From positions 1-64,000 of the forward strand of contig NZ_SLVF01000024.1 of NCBI RefSeq assembly GCF_004345365.1: a stretch of 64,000 nucleotides of DNA, written 5' to 3'. The notes under the pieces are model-generated. The model was not told the DNA's origin. It ran no database searches and worked only from the letters and a program-made list of their open reading frames with translations. The stretch is from Kribbella sp. VKM Ac-2568 (GTDB lineage: Bacteria; Actinomycetota; Actinomycetes; Propionibacteriales; Kribbellaceae). The position numbers were made by a program, and so were the translations under genes. Below are positions 42,422-50,969 of this stretch, one piece after another (positions within the stretch are counted from its first letter, which is position 1; each line of letters starts with the position of its first letter).

Positions 42422-44164
42422 CTACTTGTACATGGTCTGGTTCATCGTTCCGGGCGCGTACGCGTCCGGGTCCACCCACACGTTGATCAGCGACGGCAGG
42501 CCCGACTCGCGGGCCCGCTGCATGGCCGGCCCGATGTCCTTGGGGTCGCGGACCTCCTCGCCGTAGCCGCCGAGCATCTTGGCGAACTCGTCGTACTTCA
42601 CGTCGCCGAGGGTGTTGCCGATCCGGCCGCGGGCATGGCCGTACTTCGCCTCCTGGCCGTAGCGGATCTGGTTCATCGACGAGTTGTTGCCGACGACACC
42701 GACGAACGGCAGGTTGAACCGGACCAGCGTCTCGAAGTCCCACCCGGTGAGCGAGAAGGCGCCGTCACCGAACAGCGCGACGACCTCCTTGTCCGGTCGG
42801 GCGTACTTGGCCGCCATCACGAACGGGATGCCGACGCCGATGGTGCCGAGCGGGCCCGGGTCCATCCAGTGGCCGGGTGACTTCGGCTGCACGACACCGC
42901 CGGAGAAGGTGACGATGTCGCCGCCGTCGCCGATGTAGATCGAGTCCTCGGTGAGGAACTCGTTGATCTCGTGCGCCAGGCGCAGCGGGTGGATCGGGTT
43001 GGCGTCCGACAGCTGCCGCGGCAGCCGCTTCTGGTACGCCGCATCCTCCTCGGCACGGAGTTCGCTGAACCAGGCCTTCCGGTCGCCGGCCTTCTGGATC
43101 CGGCCCGAGGATGCCTGGGTCACCGCGGCCAGGATGGCGCCCGGGTCGCCGACCAGGCCGAGGTCGATGTCGCGGTTCTTGCCGACCGTGCGGTAGTCCA
43201 TGTCGATCTGGACCACGGTCGCGCCCTTCGGCAGCCGGCGGCCGTATCCCATCCGGAAGTCGAACGGGGTGCCGACGATCAGGATCAGGTCGGCGTTGTT
43301 GAACCCGTACCGCCGGGACAGGTGGAAGTGGTTCGGGTCGCCGGGCGGCAGGGTGCCGCGGGCCGAACCGTTCATATAGGCCGGGATGTTCAGCTTGCGG
43401 ACGAAGTCGATCGCCGCGTCGCTGCCCCGCGAGGTCCAGACCTGGGTCCCGAGCAGTACTACGGGCTTCTCGGCCCGGGACAGCAGGTCGGCGAGCGCTT
43501 CGATGCTCGCCGGGTCGCCGATGCTCTTGGTGGAAGCGCGGTAGCGGCCGGCCTCCGGGATGGTCGCGGACTCCACCGGGACCGAGTTGTCCAGGATGTC
43601 GCGCGGGATCTCCAGGAAGGACGGGCCGGGAGCGCCGTTGTAGCACTCACGGAAAGCCATCGACACCATGTCGGCCACCCGGGCGGTGTGCGGCACCGTG
43701 GCGGCGAACTTGGTGATCGGGGTCATCATGTCGACGTGCGGCAGATCCTGCAGCGAGCCCATCTTGTGCTGGTTCAGCGCGCCCTGGCCGCCGATCAGCA
43801 GCATCGGGCTCTCCGCCCGGAACGCGTTCGCGACACCGGTCACCGCATCGGTGGTACCGGGGCCGGCCGTGACAACCGCGCAGCCGGGCTTGCCGGTCAT
43901 CCGGGCGTAGCCGTCGGCGGCGTGCGCCGCGACCTGCTCGTGCCGGACGTCGACGACGGCGATGCCCTCGTCGACACAGCCGTCGTAGATGTCGATGATG
44001 TGACCGCCACAGAGCGTGAAGATCACGTCGATTCCCTCGGCCTTGAGGGCCTTGGCCACCAGATGCCCGCCCGAGATCGTGGCGGTGCTCGGTTCCGGCT
44101 CGGTCACTTCCGCAACCGCGTTTGCGGCGTCTGACAGGGAAGCTGGGGACACTGTTTGCGCCAT
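42422..44164 (-). CDS. ThDP-dependent lyase/decarboxylase (2-hydroxyacyl-CoA lyase- or oxalyl-CoA decarboxylase-like)
   Basis: 580 residues from ATG 44164, chosen over ATG 44176 because GAGGAG lies 12 bases before the former and touches the latter. ThDP features: Glu76 in DVRHEQVAAHAADGYAR, GDGAF at 466 and NN at 493 (metal/diphosphate motif), PGPSFLEIPRDIL near 180. The protein does not carry the sequence pattern I know for classical Oxc (such as YGVVGIPITNLAR). It starts GGHLVAKALKAEGIDVIFTL and ends DPDAYAPGTMNQTMYK, closer to actinobacterial 2-hydroxyacyl-CoA lyases. Either activity yields formyl-CoA, the donor for the Frc encoded next. Confidence 0.8.
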   Translation of the reverse strand: MAQTVSPASLSDAANAVAEVTEPEPSTATISGGHLVAKALKAEGIDVIFTLCGGHIIDIYDGCVDEGIAVVDVRHEQVAAHAADGYARMTGKPGCAVVTAGPGTTDAVTGVANAFRAESPMLLIGGQGALNQHKMGSLQDLPHVDMMTPITKFAATVPHTARVADMVSMAFRECYNGAPGPSFLEIPRDILDNSVPVESATIPEAGRYRASTKSIGDPASIEALADLLSRAEKPVVLLGTQVWTSRGSDAAIDFVRKLNIPAYMNGSARGTLPPGDPNHFHLSRRYGFNNADLILIVGTPFDFRMGYGRRLPKGATVVQIDMDYRTVGKNRDIDLGLVGDPGAILAAVTQASSGRIQKAGDRKAWFSELRAEEDAAYQKRLPRQLSDANPIHPLRLAHEINEFLTEDSIYIGDGGDIVTFSGGVVQPKSPGHWMDPGPLGTIGVGIPFVMAAKYARPDKEVVALFGDGAFSLTGWDFETLVRFNLPFVGVVGNNSSMNQIRYGQEAKYGHARGRIGNTLGDVKYDEFAKMLGGYGEEVRDPKDIGPAMQRARESGLPSLINVWVDPDAYAPGTMNQTMYK

Positions 44165-44224
44165 CTGTGCAGTCATCTCCTCGAGGAAGGCCGGTCTGGG
44201 TTCACGGAGCGACACTTCGTAGAT

Positions 44225-44238
44225 TGCATACCGTATGG
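44225..44238. promoter_or_regulatory. TGCATACCGTATGG operator candidate before the lyase operon
   Basis: GCATAC-C-GTATGG is a near-perfect inverted repeat about 60 bases upstream of the lyase start. The identical 14-mer occurs at 46799-46812 in front of the OFA transporter gene. Confidence 0.6.
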
Positions 44239-44310
44239 TGTAGTCGTAGTCATATCGCACCGCCGAACCCGTTGTCCAGAGGTCGGAACCCGGCAGAATT
44301 CATTAGGACG

Positions 44311-44333
44311 ACTGTATGCAGTATCCCGTATGC
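44311..44333. promoter_or_regulatory. Composite GTATGC/GTATCC operator candidate
   Basis: ACTGTATGCAGTATCCCGTATGC contains three GTAT half-sites in tandem. It lies 47 bases before the gene at 44380 and, read in reverse (GCATACGGGATAC), matches the motif at 59778 upstream of hyi. Confidence 0.55.
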
Positions 44334-44379
44334 TTGTCACTACCAAGTGGCGATTCACGTCGCGAACCCGGGAGCTGCG

Positions 44380-44667
44380 ATGACGATCCACGACGAGCTC
44401 GGCCAGACCCGCCGCGCACTGCAGAACCTCGAGACAGCCCTTGCGGGGTTGCGGAACCAGCTCGGCCCGCACCTCGACGTAGTGCGGTTGATCGATGACG
44501 TGTCCCGCTGCTCGACGGACCTTCGCCGGCTGGAGGAGCAGGTCGGCCCACCACGCCTGCACGAGCTCGTGGTGATCCCGGACGACGACCGCGACCACGG
44601 TCTGTGGGGCGCGGCCGACGTCGACCACGAGGGGCTCGGCGCACCAGGCCGCCGAGGGGGTGTCTGA
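44380..44667 (+). CDS. Small helical protein of unknown function
   Basis: 95 residues from ATG 44380 with GGGAG upstream. The N-terminal ~65 residues are a predicted coiled coil (MTIHDELGQTRRALQNLETA, LIDDVSRCSTDLRRLEEQVG); the tail is Asp/His/Gly-rich. It is divergent from the lyase/Frc operon, and motifs of the same type lie in front of both. Its stop codon lies inside one arm of a long inverted repeat. Confidence 0.55.
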   Translation: MTIHDELGQTRRALQNLETALAGLRNQLGPHLDVVRLIDDVSRCSTDLRRLEEQVGPPRLHELVVIPDDDRDHGLWGAADVDHEGLGAPGRRGGV

Positions 44668-44757
44668 CAGTCCCCTGCAGTCGCGAGCAGGTGCTCCAGT
44701 GCGTCGAGGTGCCGTGCCGAGTGCCGCGCAGCACGCAGGGGGCTGTCAGACACCCCC
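44656..44757. repeat. 23-bp inverted repeat with 56-base loop
   Basis: The arms are GGGGGTGTCTGACAG plus TCCCCTGC (44656-44678) and GCAGGGGG plus CTGTCAGACACCCCC (44735-44757), matching at 22 of 23 positions (the exception is a G-T pair). The intervening bases have some internal pairing. It separates the end of the gene at 44380 from the end of a minus-strand gene, so it may be a bidirectional terminator or a MITE-like element. Confidence 0.65.
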
Positions 44758-44773
44758 TTGCCCCCTGAGGCGG

Positions 44774-45400
44774 TCAGACCGTTGCCAGGCACTGTTTCAG
44801 CAGCCGCCTGAGCCGTACGTCGCTGTCGCCGCCCGAGGCCCGGGCGGTCACAGCGACGGCCTCCGCGGCGTGCTCGGTCGCCACGAACCCCCGGTAGAAC
44901 GACTCGCTGAGGTTCAGGTGGTCGAGCATGGGGAGCCACCAGCGGGCGAATCCCCCTGGTCTCCGGTCCGCAGGACGTGAGGCCAGCAGATACAGGGCGG
45001 TCTCCTGAGCGCCGGCCAGCCGGCCGCGTTCATCCTTGGTGATGCAGTCCGGGTCCGGGCTGGTGAGCGCGGCGGAGACACAGAGAGCCACCAGGCGGGC
45101 GGAACTCTCGAAGCCCGCCTGGGCGGTCGCCAGGAACGAAGGTGCCAGAGGCAACAACGCCCGCCGCCCTGCCCGGCTGCTGTAGTCGTGGACTGTCCGG
45201 GCCACCGCGCCGAGGACCGGGTGCACCGACGATGGGCGGTCGGTCCAAGGCTCCTTGGCCAGCTTCGAGACGAGCTCCATCACGCAGGGCTCGGAACGAG
45301 CCACGCGGGCGTAGTACGCGTTGCCCTGGGCACCTTCGGCGTACAGGTCCGTGGGAGTGCCGGAGCCGCTGACCGAGGCACCAGCTTCCGTGCGGCTCAC
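44774..45400 (-). CDS. Protein of unknown function coupled to the OFA transporter
   Basis: 208 residues from GTG 45400, which overlaps the transporter stop (GTGA). It is mostly helical and soluble: GNAYYARVARSEPCVMELVS, SFLATAQAGFESSARLVALC, ARWWLPMLDHLNLSESFYRG, with a basic C-terminus (DVRLRRLLKQCLATV). I do not recognise a family. Translational coupling to an oxalate/formate-antiporter-type MFS protein suggests it belongs to the same pathway. Confidence 0.6.
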   Translation of the reverse strand: MSRTEAGASVSGSGTPTDLYAEGAQGNAYYARVARSEPCVMELVSKLAKEPWTDRPSSVHPVLGAVARTVHDYSSRAGRRALLPLAPSFLATAQAGFESSARLVALCVSAALTSPDPDCITKDERGRLAGAQETALYLLASRPADRRPGGFARWWLPMLDHLNLSESFYRGFVATEHAAEAVAVTARASGGDSDVRLRRLLKQCLATV

Positions 45401-46779
45401 TCGCCCGGTCCGGCGACCGGCGTTCCCAACTGAGGTCGGACTGGCAGAGCTGGGCGGCCAGGTTGCTTGAGGAAACGCACTGTGAGGGCCGTGAGCAGAC
45501 CGAGCAGGCCGGCGCCGAGGAAGACCGGACGGTAGCCGATCGCCGCCACCAGACTCGCGGTCACGCCGACACCCACCAGGCCACCGACGGCCTTGGCGCT
45601 GTAGAGGATCGCCTGGTTCTGCAGCAGGCTGTTCTCGCCGAAGAACTCGAGCACCAGGTTCGCCATGATCGCGTAGAAGGCGCCACCACCGAGCCCGGCG
45701 AACATCGCGCAGAGCACGAACGTCCAGCCCACCCCGGACTCGCCCGCCAGCACCAGTCCGACGTGTGTGAAGCCCTCGATCATCAGCACCGCCGCGAGCA
45801 CCCGGCGACGGCCGAACCGCTCGGACAGGTCACCGGCGAAGGACCGGCCGAGACCGTTGACCGCGGCAAGCAACCCGGCGGCGAACCCGGCGACCGCGAG
45901 CCCGAGGCCGGCCTGCATCGCGTAGCTGACGACGAAGGCGATGCCGAACAACGACAGCGCAGTACTCAGTGCCAGCGTCAGCCACATCAGCGGTAGCGCG
46001 CCGGTGCGCATCGCCTCGGCCGGACGGTAGTGACGTACCGCGGGGAGGTTGTTCGGGATGCTCCGGTTCAGCTTGCGGTCGACCGCCCAGACCTGCGCGT
46101 CAATCTCCGCCGGCCACCAGTGCCGCGGCGGATCCTTGAGGACTCCCCCGGCTGTCAGGACGATCAGGAGGGCTACGCCGGCCATCAGGTCGAACACGAG
46201 TCGATGCCCTCCAGCCGAGTCGAAGGTGGTCAGCAGCGCGATGCTCGGCACCGCTCCCACCGCGAAACCGCCGGTGACGAACCCGATCGTCGCGACCCGC
46301 CGGTCGGGGAACCACCTGGCCGCGGTCGTGATGCAGGCCGCGTAGACCAGCCCTGCCCCCGTGCCACCGACCACGGCATAGCCGAGTACAACGGCGGCAT
46401 AGTTGCCCGAGTGCGCCAGCGTCGCGAGCCCGATCGCCGCGAACACCCCACCCAGTACTACGAGTTGGGTCGGCGAGGTCCGGCGTACTCGCTGGGTCCA
46501 GGCGGCGGGGATCGCGACCAGCGCCTGGCACGCCACGAACAGGGCGAGGAGCCACATGGTCTGCACTGTTCCCCAGCCCCGGCTGGATTCCAGGCCGCGG
46601 GCCGCGGAGCCGAAGGAGTACTGGAGTGGACTGATCGCGACCATGCAGGCCCAGGTGGCCCACAGTTGCCACTGCCTCGAGTGGCCGGTGAGCTCGCGGG
46701 CGTCTTCGCCGATGCGGTACCGGCGGCCGTAAACGTCGCGCACGTCCCGTGGAGGCGTGCTGGTGGTTGCTTCCTTCAT
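45397..46779 (-). CDS. MFS transporter, oxalate/formate antiporter (OFA) family
   Basis: 460 residues with CAGGAGG before ATG 46779. Twelve helices. OFA hallmarks are visible: RQWQLWATWACMVAISPLQY in helix 1, ARWFPDRRVATIGFVTGGFA between helices 4 and 5, and the long central loop with DPPRHWWPAEIDAQVWAVDR, NRSIPNNLPAVRHY. The family includes OxlT, which exchanges oxalate for formate, although many members carry other monocarboxylates. Neighbouring formyl-CoA transferase makes oxalate or a related acid plausible. A TGCATACCGTATGG motif lies 20 bases upstream. Confidence 0.88.
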   Translation of the reverse strand: MKEATTSTPPRDVRDVYGRRYRIGEDARELTGHSRQWQLWATWACMVAISPLQYSFGSAARGLESSRGWGTVQTMWLLALFVACQALVAIPAAWTQRVRRTSPTQLVVLGGVFAAIGLATLAHSGNYAAVVLGYAVVGGTGAGLVYAACITTAARWFPDRRVATIGFVTGGFAVGAVPSIALLTTFDSAGGHRLVFDLMAGVALLIVLTAGGVLKDPPRHWWPAEIDAQVWAVDRKLNRSIPNNLPAVRHYRPAEAMRTGALPLMWLTLALSTALSLFGIAFVVSYAMQAGLGLAVAGFAAGLLAAVNGLGRSFAGDLSERFGRRRVLAAVLMIEGFTHVGLVLAGESGVGWTFVLCAMFAGLGGGAFYAIMANLVLEFFGENSLLQNQAILYSAKAVGGLVGVGVTASLVAAIGYRPVFLGAGLLGLLTALTVRFLKQPGRPALPVRPQLGTPVAGPGE

Positions 46780-46798
46780 GAGGTCGCCTCCTGACTAC

Positions 46799-46812
46799 TG
46801 CATACCGTATGG
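46799..46812. promoter_or_regulatory. TGCATACCGTATGG operator candidate
   Basis: Exactly the same 14 bases as at 44225-44238. It lies 20 bases upstream of the OFA transporter ATG, between the divergent transporter and sucC genes. Confidence 0.6.
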
Positions 46813-46900
46813 AACTTGGTACTCCTCCTCCCACTCCTTGTCCAGAGCCGGACACCGATCGCTGCGGTCTTGTGAAGCTCTCTGATCTTGTAAAGAAATG

Positions 46901-46916
46901 TGCATACAGCATACAG
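46901..46916. promoter_or_regulatory. TGCATACAGCATACAG motif before sucC
   Basis: GCATAC occurs twice in direct repeat 8 bases apart, 43 bases before the sucC start. It uses the same half-site as the other motifs of this locus but in direct orientation. Confidence 0.45.
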
Positions 46917-46958
46917 TCGTCACACTCTCGCGTCCGAGCTGTCCTAGGAGGACTTCCC

Positions 46959-48113
46959 GTGGATCTGATGGAGTACCAAGCCAAAGAACTCTTCGCCCGG
47001 CACGATGTGCCGGTCACTCTCGGCCGGGTGGTGGAGGACGCGGCGGACGCCGCCGGGGCCGCCGAGGCGCTGGGCGGCCGAGTGGTGGTCAAGGCGCAGG
47101 TGAAGGCCGGCGGCCGCGGTAAGGCAGGCGGCGTGAAGCTGGCCGCGACTCCCGCTGACGCCACCGACCGGGCCCGCGACATCCTCGGGATGGACATCAA
47201 GGGCCACACGGTCCGCAGGGTCCTGGTCGCTCCCGCCGCCGACATCGCCGAGGAGTACTACTTCTCGTTCCTGGTCGACCGGGCCAACCGCAACTACCTG
47301 TGCATCGCGAGCACCGAGGGCGGTGTCGAGATCGAGGAGGTCGCGCACACCAACCCGGACGCGATCGCGAAGGTGTCGATCGACCCGGCCACCGGGGTGG
47401 ACGAGGCCAAGGCCGCCGAGATCGTCGCGGCCGCGGGATTCCCGGCGGAGGCGGCGTCCGTAGTACAGAAGCTGTGGGCGGTGTTCATCGCCGAGGACGC
47501 CTCCCTGGTGGAGGTGAACCCCCTGGTGAAACTTGCCGACGGTTCGCTCGAGGCGCTCGACGGCAAGGTCACGCTGGACGAGAACGCGGCGTACCGGCAC
47601 CCCGACCACGCGGCCTTCGACGGCAAGGCCGCCGCGGACCCGCTGGAGGCCGCCGCGCAGGAGAAGGGCCTCAACTACGTCAAGCTGGACGGCTCGGTGG
47701 GCATCATCGGGAACGGCGCCGGGCTGGTGATGTCGACCCTCGACGTGGTCGCGTACGCGGGTGAGGCGCACGGCGGGGTGAAGCCGGCCAACTTCCTCGA
47801 CATCGGCGGCGGCGCCTCGGCCGAGGTGATGGCCAACGGGCTCAGCATCATCCTCGGCGATCCGCAGGTGCGCAGCGTGTTCGTGAACGTGTTCGGCGGC
47901 ATCACCGCCTGCGACGCGGTCTCGAACGGCATCGTGCAGGCGCTCGCGCTGCTGGGCGACCAGGCGAACAAGCCGCTCGTCGTCCGGCTGGACGGCAACA
48001 ACGTGGACGAGGGCCGCCGGATCCTCGCCCGGGCGAACCACCCGCTGGTGACGGTGGTCGACACCATGGACGGCGCCGCTGACCGCGCCGCCGAGCTGGC
48101 CGCACAGGCCTGA
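46959..48113 (+). CDS. sucC: Succinyl-CoA synthetase (ADP-forming) beta subunit
   Basis: 384 residues from GTG 46959, with CTAGGAGG 9 bases upstream; ATG 46968 is the alternative. ATP-grasp start MEYQAKELFARHDVPVTLGR, VVVKAQVKAGGRGKAGGVKL, then DASLVEVNPLVKLADG and NFLDIGGGASAEVMANGLS, with GGITACDAVSNGIVQAL in the C-terminal CoA-ligase half. The complex makes succinyl-CoA or releases ATP from it. It lies in an operon with sucD and tartronate-semialdehyde reductase inside an acid-catabolism locus, so it may be a paralogue serving other acids instead of the TCA-cycle copy. Confidence 0.92.
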   Translation: MDLMEYQAKELFARHDVPVTLGRVVEDAADAAGAAEALGGRVVVKAQVKAGGRGKAGGVKLAATPADATDRARDILGMDIKGHTVRRVLVAPAADIAEEYYFSFLVDRANRNYLCIASTEGGVEIEEVAHTNPDAIAKVSIDPATGVDEAKAAEIVAAAGFPAEAASVVQKLWAVFIAEDASLVEVNPLVKLADGSLEALDGKVTLDENAAYRHPDHAAFDGKAAADPLEAAAQEKGLNYVKLDGSVGIIGNGAGLVMSTLDVVAYAGEAHGGVKPANFLDIGGGASAEVMANGLSIILGDPQVRSVFVNVFGGITACDAVSNGIVQALALLGDQANKPLVVRLDGNNVDEGRRILARANHPLVTVVDTMDGAADRAAELAAQA

Positions 48114-48127
48114 GGAGGCAGACGGAT

Positions 48128-49018
48128 ATGGCAATCTTCCTGACCGAGAAGAGCAGGGTCGTCGTGCAGGGCATGACCGGCGCCGAGGGGCAGAAGCACA
48201 CCAGCCGGATGCTTGCCGCCGGCACCGACATCGTCGGTGGCGTGACGCCCGGCAAGGGCGGCCAGTCGGTCGACTTCGCCAAGCGGTCGATCCCGGTGTA
48301 CGACTCCTGCGCCGACGCGGTGAAGTCCACCGGCGCCGACGTGTCGGTCGTGTTCGTCCCGCCGCGGTTCACCAAGGGCGCGGTGATCGAGGCGATCGAC
48401 GCCGGCATCCCACTGGTGGTGGTGATCACCGAGGGCGTGCCGGTGCACGACACCGCCGCGTTCTTCGCGCACGCGCAGGCGGCCGGGACCCGGATCATCG
48501 GCCCCAACTCCCCCGGCCTGATCAGCCCGGGTCGCGCCAACGCCGGGATCATCCCGGCCGACATCGCCGGACCCGGGCGGATCGGCCTGGTGTCCAAGTC
48601 GGGCACGCTGACCTACCAGATGATGTACGAGCTGCGGGAGTACGGCTTCACCACTGCGATCGGCATCGGCGGCGACCCGATCATCGGCACCACCCACATC
48701 GACGCGTTGCGGGCGTTCCAGGACGACCCGGACACCGACGCGATCGTGATGATCGGCGAGATCGGCGGCGACGCCGAGGAGCGCGCGGCCGCGTTCATCC
48801 AGGACAACGTGACGAAGCCCGTGGTCGGTTACGTCGCCGGATTCACCGCGCCTGAAGGCAAGACGATGGGCCACGCGGGCGCGATCGTGTCCGGCTCGTC
48901 CGGTACCGCGGCTGCCAAGCAGGAGGCGCTCGAGGCGGTCGGGGTGAAGGTCGGGAAGACGCCCAGCGAGGCCGCCCGGTTGATGCGCGAGGCGCTCGAA
49001 CAACTCCTGGTTCACTGA
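48128..49018 (+). CDS. sucD: Succinyl-CoA synthetase alpha subunit
   Basis: 296 residues, 14 bases after sucC. CoA-binding start VVVQGMTGAEGQKHTSRMLA and GGVTPGKGGQSVDFAKRSIP, then VITEGVPVHDTAAFFAHAQ, RIIGPNSPGLISPGRANAGI and GLVSKSGTLTYQMMYELREY. The phospho-His is in MGHAGAIVSGSSGTAAAKQE. It forms the alpha/beta complex with SucC. The next gene starts 14 bases after its stop, giving a tight sucC-sucD-glxR unit. Confidence 0.93.
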   Translation: MAIFLTEKSRVVVQGMTGAEGQKHTSRMLAAGTDIVGGVTPGKGGQSVDFAKRSIPVYDSCADAVKSTGADVSVVFVPPRFTKGAVIEAIDAGIPLVVVITEGVPVHDTAAFFAHAQAAGTRIIGPNSPGLISPGRANAGIIPADIAGPGRIGLVSKSGTLTYQMMYELREYGFTTAIGIGGDPIIGTTHIDALRAFQDDPDTDAIVMIGEIGGDAEERAAAFIQDNVTKPVVGYVAGFTAPEGKTMGHAGAIVSGSSGTAAAKQEALEAVGVKVGKTPSEAARLMREALEQLLVH

Positions 49019-49032
49019 GAAGGGGCGCGACC

Positions 49033-49908
49033 ATGCAGAAGATCGGATTCATCGGGCTCGGCATCATGGGCTCGCACATGGCCGCCAACCTGGTCCGGGC
49101 CGGCCACGACGTCACCGGGTACGACGTGGTGCCCGCCTCCGTCGACAAGCTCCTCCACGCCGGCGGCAAACCAGCTCCGGATATCGCGTCGGCAGTGTCC
49201 GGGGCCGAGGTGATCATCACGATGCTGCCCGACTCCCCACAGGTCTCGGAGGTCGTGCTGGGGCCGAGCGGAGTACTGGAGTCCGCTGCTGCCGGAGTAC
49301 TGCTGATCGACATGAGTTCGATCGCGCCGGAGACCTCCCTGGCGGTCGCGGCGGCCGGCGAGGAGCGCGGAGTACGGGTGCTGGACGCTCCGGTCAGTGG
49401 TGGCGAGCAAGGGGCGATCAAAGCGTCGCTGTCCATCATGGTCGGCGGCTCCGCCGAGGACTTCGAAGCAGCTCGACCGATCTTCGAGGACCTCGGACGG
49501 ACGATCGTCCGCGTAGGTGGACACGGCGCCGGCCAGACGGTGAAGGCGGCGAACCAGTTGATGGTCGCCGGCATCATCACCCTGGTCAGCGAGGCGATCG
49601 TGCTCCTGGAGGCATCTGGCGTCGACGGCGAACGAGGCCTGGAAGTCGTCGCCGGCGGCCTGGCCGGCAACCGCATCCTCGACCTGAAGTCCGCCTCGAT
49701 GCTCGCCCGCCAGTTCGACCCAGGCTTCCGCATAGACCTCCACCACAAGGACATGGGCATAGCCCTAGCCTCCGCCCGGGCCGCCGGCGTCGCTCTGCCT
49801 GTGACGGGTGTCGTCGCTCAACTGGTGGCGGCGGCCCGTGCCCAAGGCAACGGTTCCCTCGACCACTCGGCTCTGCTCAAGGTCGTGGAACAACTGTCCG
49901 GCCGCTGA
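49033..49908 (+). CDS. glxR: 2-hydroxy-3-oxopropionate (tartronate semialdehyde) reductase
   Basis: 291 residues. N-terminal NAD(P) fold IGFIGLGIMGSHMAANLVRA, substrate-binding DAPVSGGEQGAIKASLSIMV, catalytic Lys in GHGAGQTVKAANQLMVAGII and C-terminal QFDPGFRIDLHHKDMGIALA are all canonical for the beta-hydroxyacid dehydrogenase family (GarR/GlxR). It reduces tartronate semialdehyde, made from two glyoxylates by glyoxylate carboligase, to glycerate. That carboligase survives only as a remnant at 58583. Its TGA directly abuts the TGA of the convergent lacI-type gene. Confidence 0.88.
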   Translation: MQKIGFIGLGIMGSHMAANLVRAGHDVTGYDVVPASVDKLLHAGGKPAPDIASAVSGAEVIITMLPDSPQVSEVVLGPSGVLESAAAGVLLIDMSSIAPETSLAVAAAGEERGVRVLDAPVSGGEQGAIKASLSIMVGGSAEDFEAARPIFEDLGRTIVRVGGHGAGQTVKAANQLMVAGIITLVSEAIVLLEASGVDGERGLEVVAGGLAGNRILDLKSASMLARQFDPGFRIDLHHKDMGIALASARAAGVALPVTGVVAQLVAAARAQGNGSLDHSALLKVVEQLSGR

Positions 49909-50934
49909 TCAGCGCGGCGGCGCGGTGCTGCTCCGGACCACGAGTTCGGTGGCGACGGAGACGGGCTGGTGGTGGTGTTCGCCGGCCTGGATCTCGTTGA
50001 TGAGCGCATCCACGCTCCGGCGGCCGACCTCGGCGAACGATTGACGGATGGTCGTCAGCGGCGGCCAGAACTGCGCGGCCTCTTCCTGGTCGTCGAAGCC
50101 GACCACGCTGACGTCCTCCGGTACTGCGCGCCCTCGCTCGTGGAGGGCGCGCAGGAGCCCGAGCGCCATCTGGTCGTTGGCCACGAACACGGCACTGACA
50201 TCGGGGTTGTCGGCCAACTGCCGGCCTGCCTCGTACCCGGAGCCCGCCGACCAGTCCCCGACCAGTACCGGCGGCACCGGGCGACCTCGATCGGTCAGCG
50301 TCTGCTGCCAGGACCGGAGCCGCCGTGCCGCGGCGAAGGACGACGGCGGGCCGCCGAGGTGCCAGACCGTCTGATGCCCGAGATCCAGCAGGTGCTCGGT
50401 GGCCAGGCGCGCGCCCTGGGCCTGGTCCGTGTCGACGATCGGGTAGTCGTAGTGAGCGCTCGAGTCGACCACGACGACCGGCAGCCCGTCGGGTAGCGGC
50501 ACCTCGGCGTCGTCGAGCGTGTGGGCCTCGATCAGGATGATGACGCCGTCCACCGCCTGTTCGCCCAGCCGGCTGAAGGCACCCGACACGGCCTCCTGCG
50601 AGGCGTCCAGCACCGGTAGCAGGTTGACGGCGTAACCGCGGGTGGTGGCCGCCGCCGCGATCGCGTCGAGCGTGCGGGTGTTGCCGAAGCTGGACAGCTC
50701 GAAGACGATCACGCCGATACTCCGGAACCGCCCGTTGCGCAGCGCCCGGGCGGCGCTGTTCGGCCGGTAGCCGACCTCCCGCATCGCCGCCAGCACCCGT
50801 TCGCGGGTGTCCGCGTCCACGTTGTGCCGTCCGTTCGCGACCCGCGACACCGTCTGCCCGGAGACGCCGGCCAGCCGGGCCACGTCGGCCATCGACGGCC
50901 CGCGCCGCCGTACTGGCGTTTGCTCCGCTGTCAT
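49909..50934 (-). CDS. LacI-family repressor of the glycan cassette
   Basis: 341 residues. HTH MADVARLAGVSGQTVSRVAN, GRHNVDADTRERVLAAMREV and hinge RPNSAARALRNGRFRSIGVI, then the periplasmic-binding-like domain (VFVANDQMALGLLRALHERG, VSVVGFDDQEEAAQFWPPLT). It is divergent from the sugar ABC transporter/GH5/GH35 operon, with two operator-like sequences between. It probably releases the operon when the sugar product binds. Confidence 0.92.
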   Translation of the reverse strand: MTAEQTPVRRRGPSMADVARLAGVSGQTVSRVANGRHNVDADTRERVLAAMREVGYRPNSAARALRNGRFRSIGVIVFELSSFGNTRTLDAIAAAATTRGYAVNLLPVLDASQEAVSGAFSRLGEQAVDGVIILIEAHTLDDAEVPLPDGLPVVVVDSSAHYDYPIVDTDQAQGARLATEHLLDLGHQTVWHLGGPPSSFAAARRLRSWQQTLTDRGRPVPPVLVGDWSAGSGYEAGRQLADNPDVSAVFVANDQMALGLLRALHERGRAVPEDVSVVGFDDQEEAAQFWPPLTTIRQSFAEVGRRSVDALINEIQAGEHHHQPVSVATELVVRSSTAPPR

Positions 50935-50969
50935 TGGCTCTCCCCAGGGGTCTCCGCTGAACTATAGAC

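Noticed and set aside
42422..44164. Calling the ThDP enzyme oxc outright
   Set aside because: Context favours it, but the sequence lacks the pattern I know from classical oxalyl-CoA decarboxylases; it is left as lyase/decarboxylase-like.
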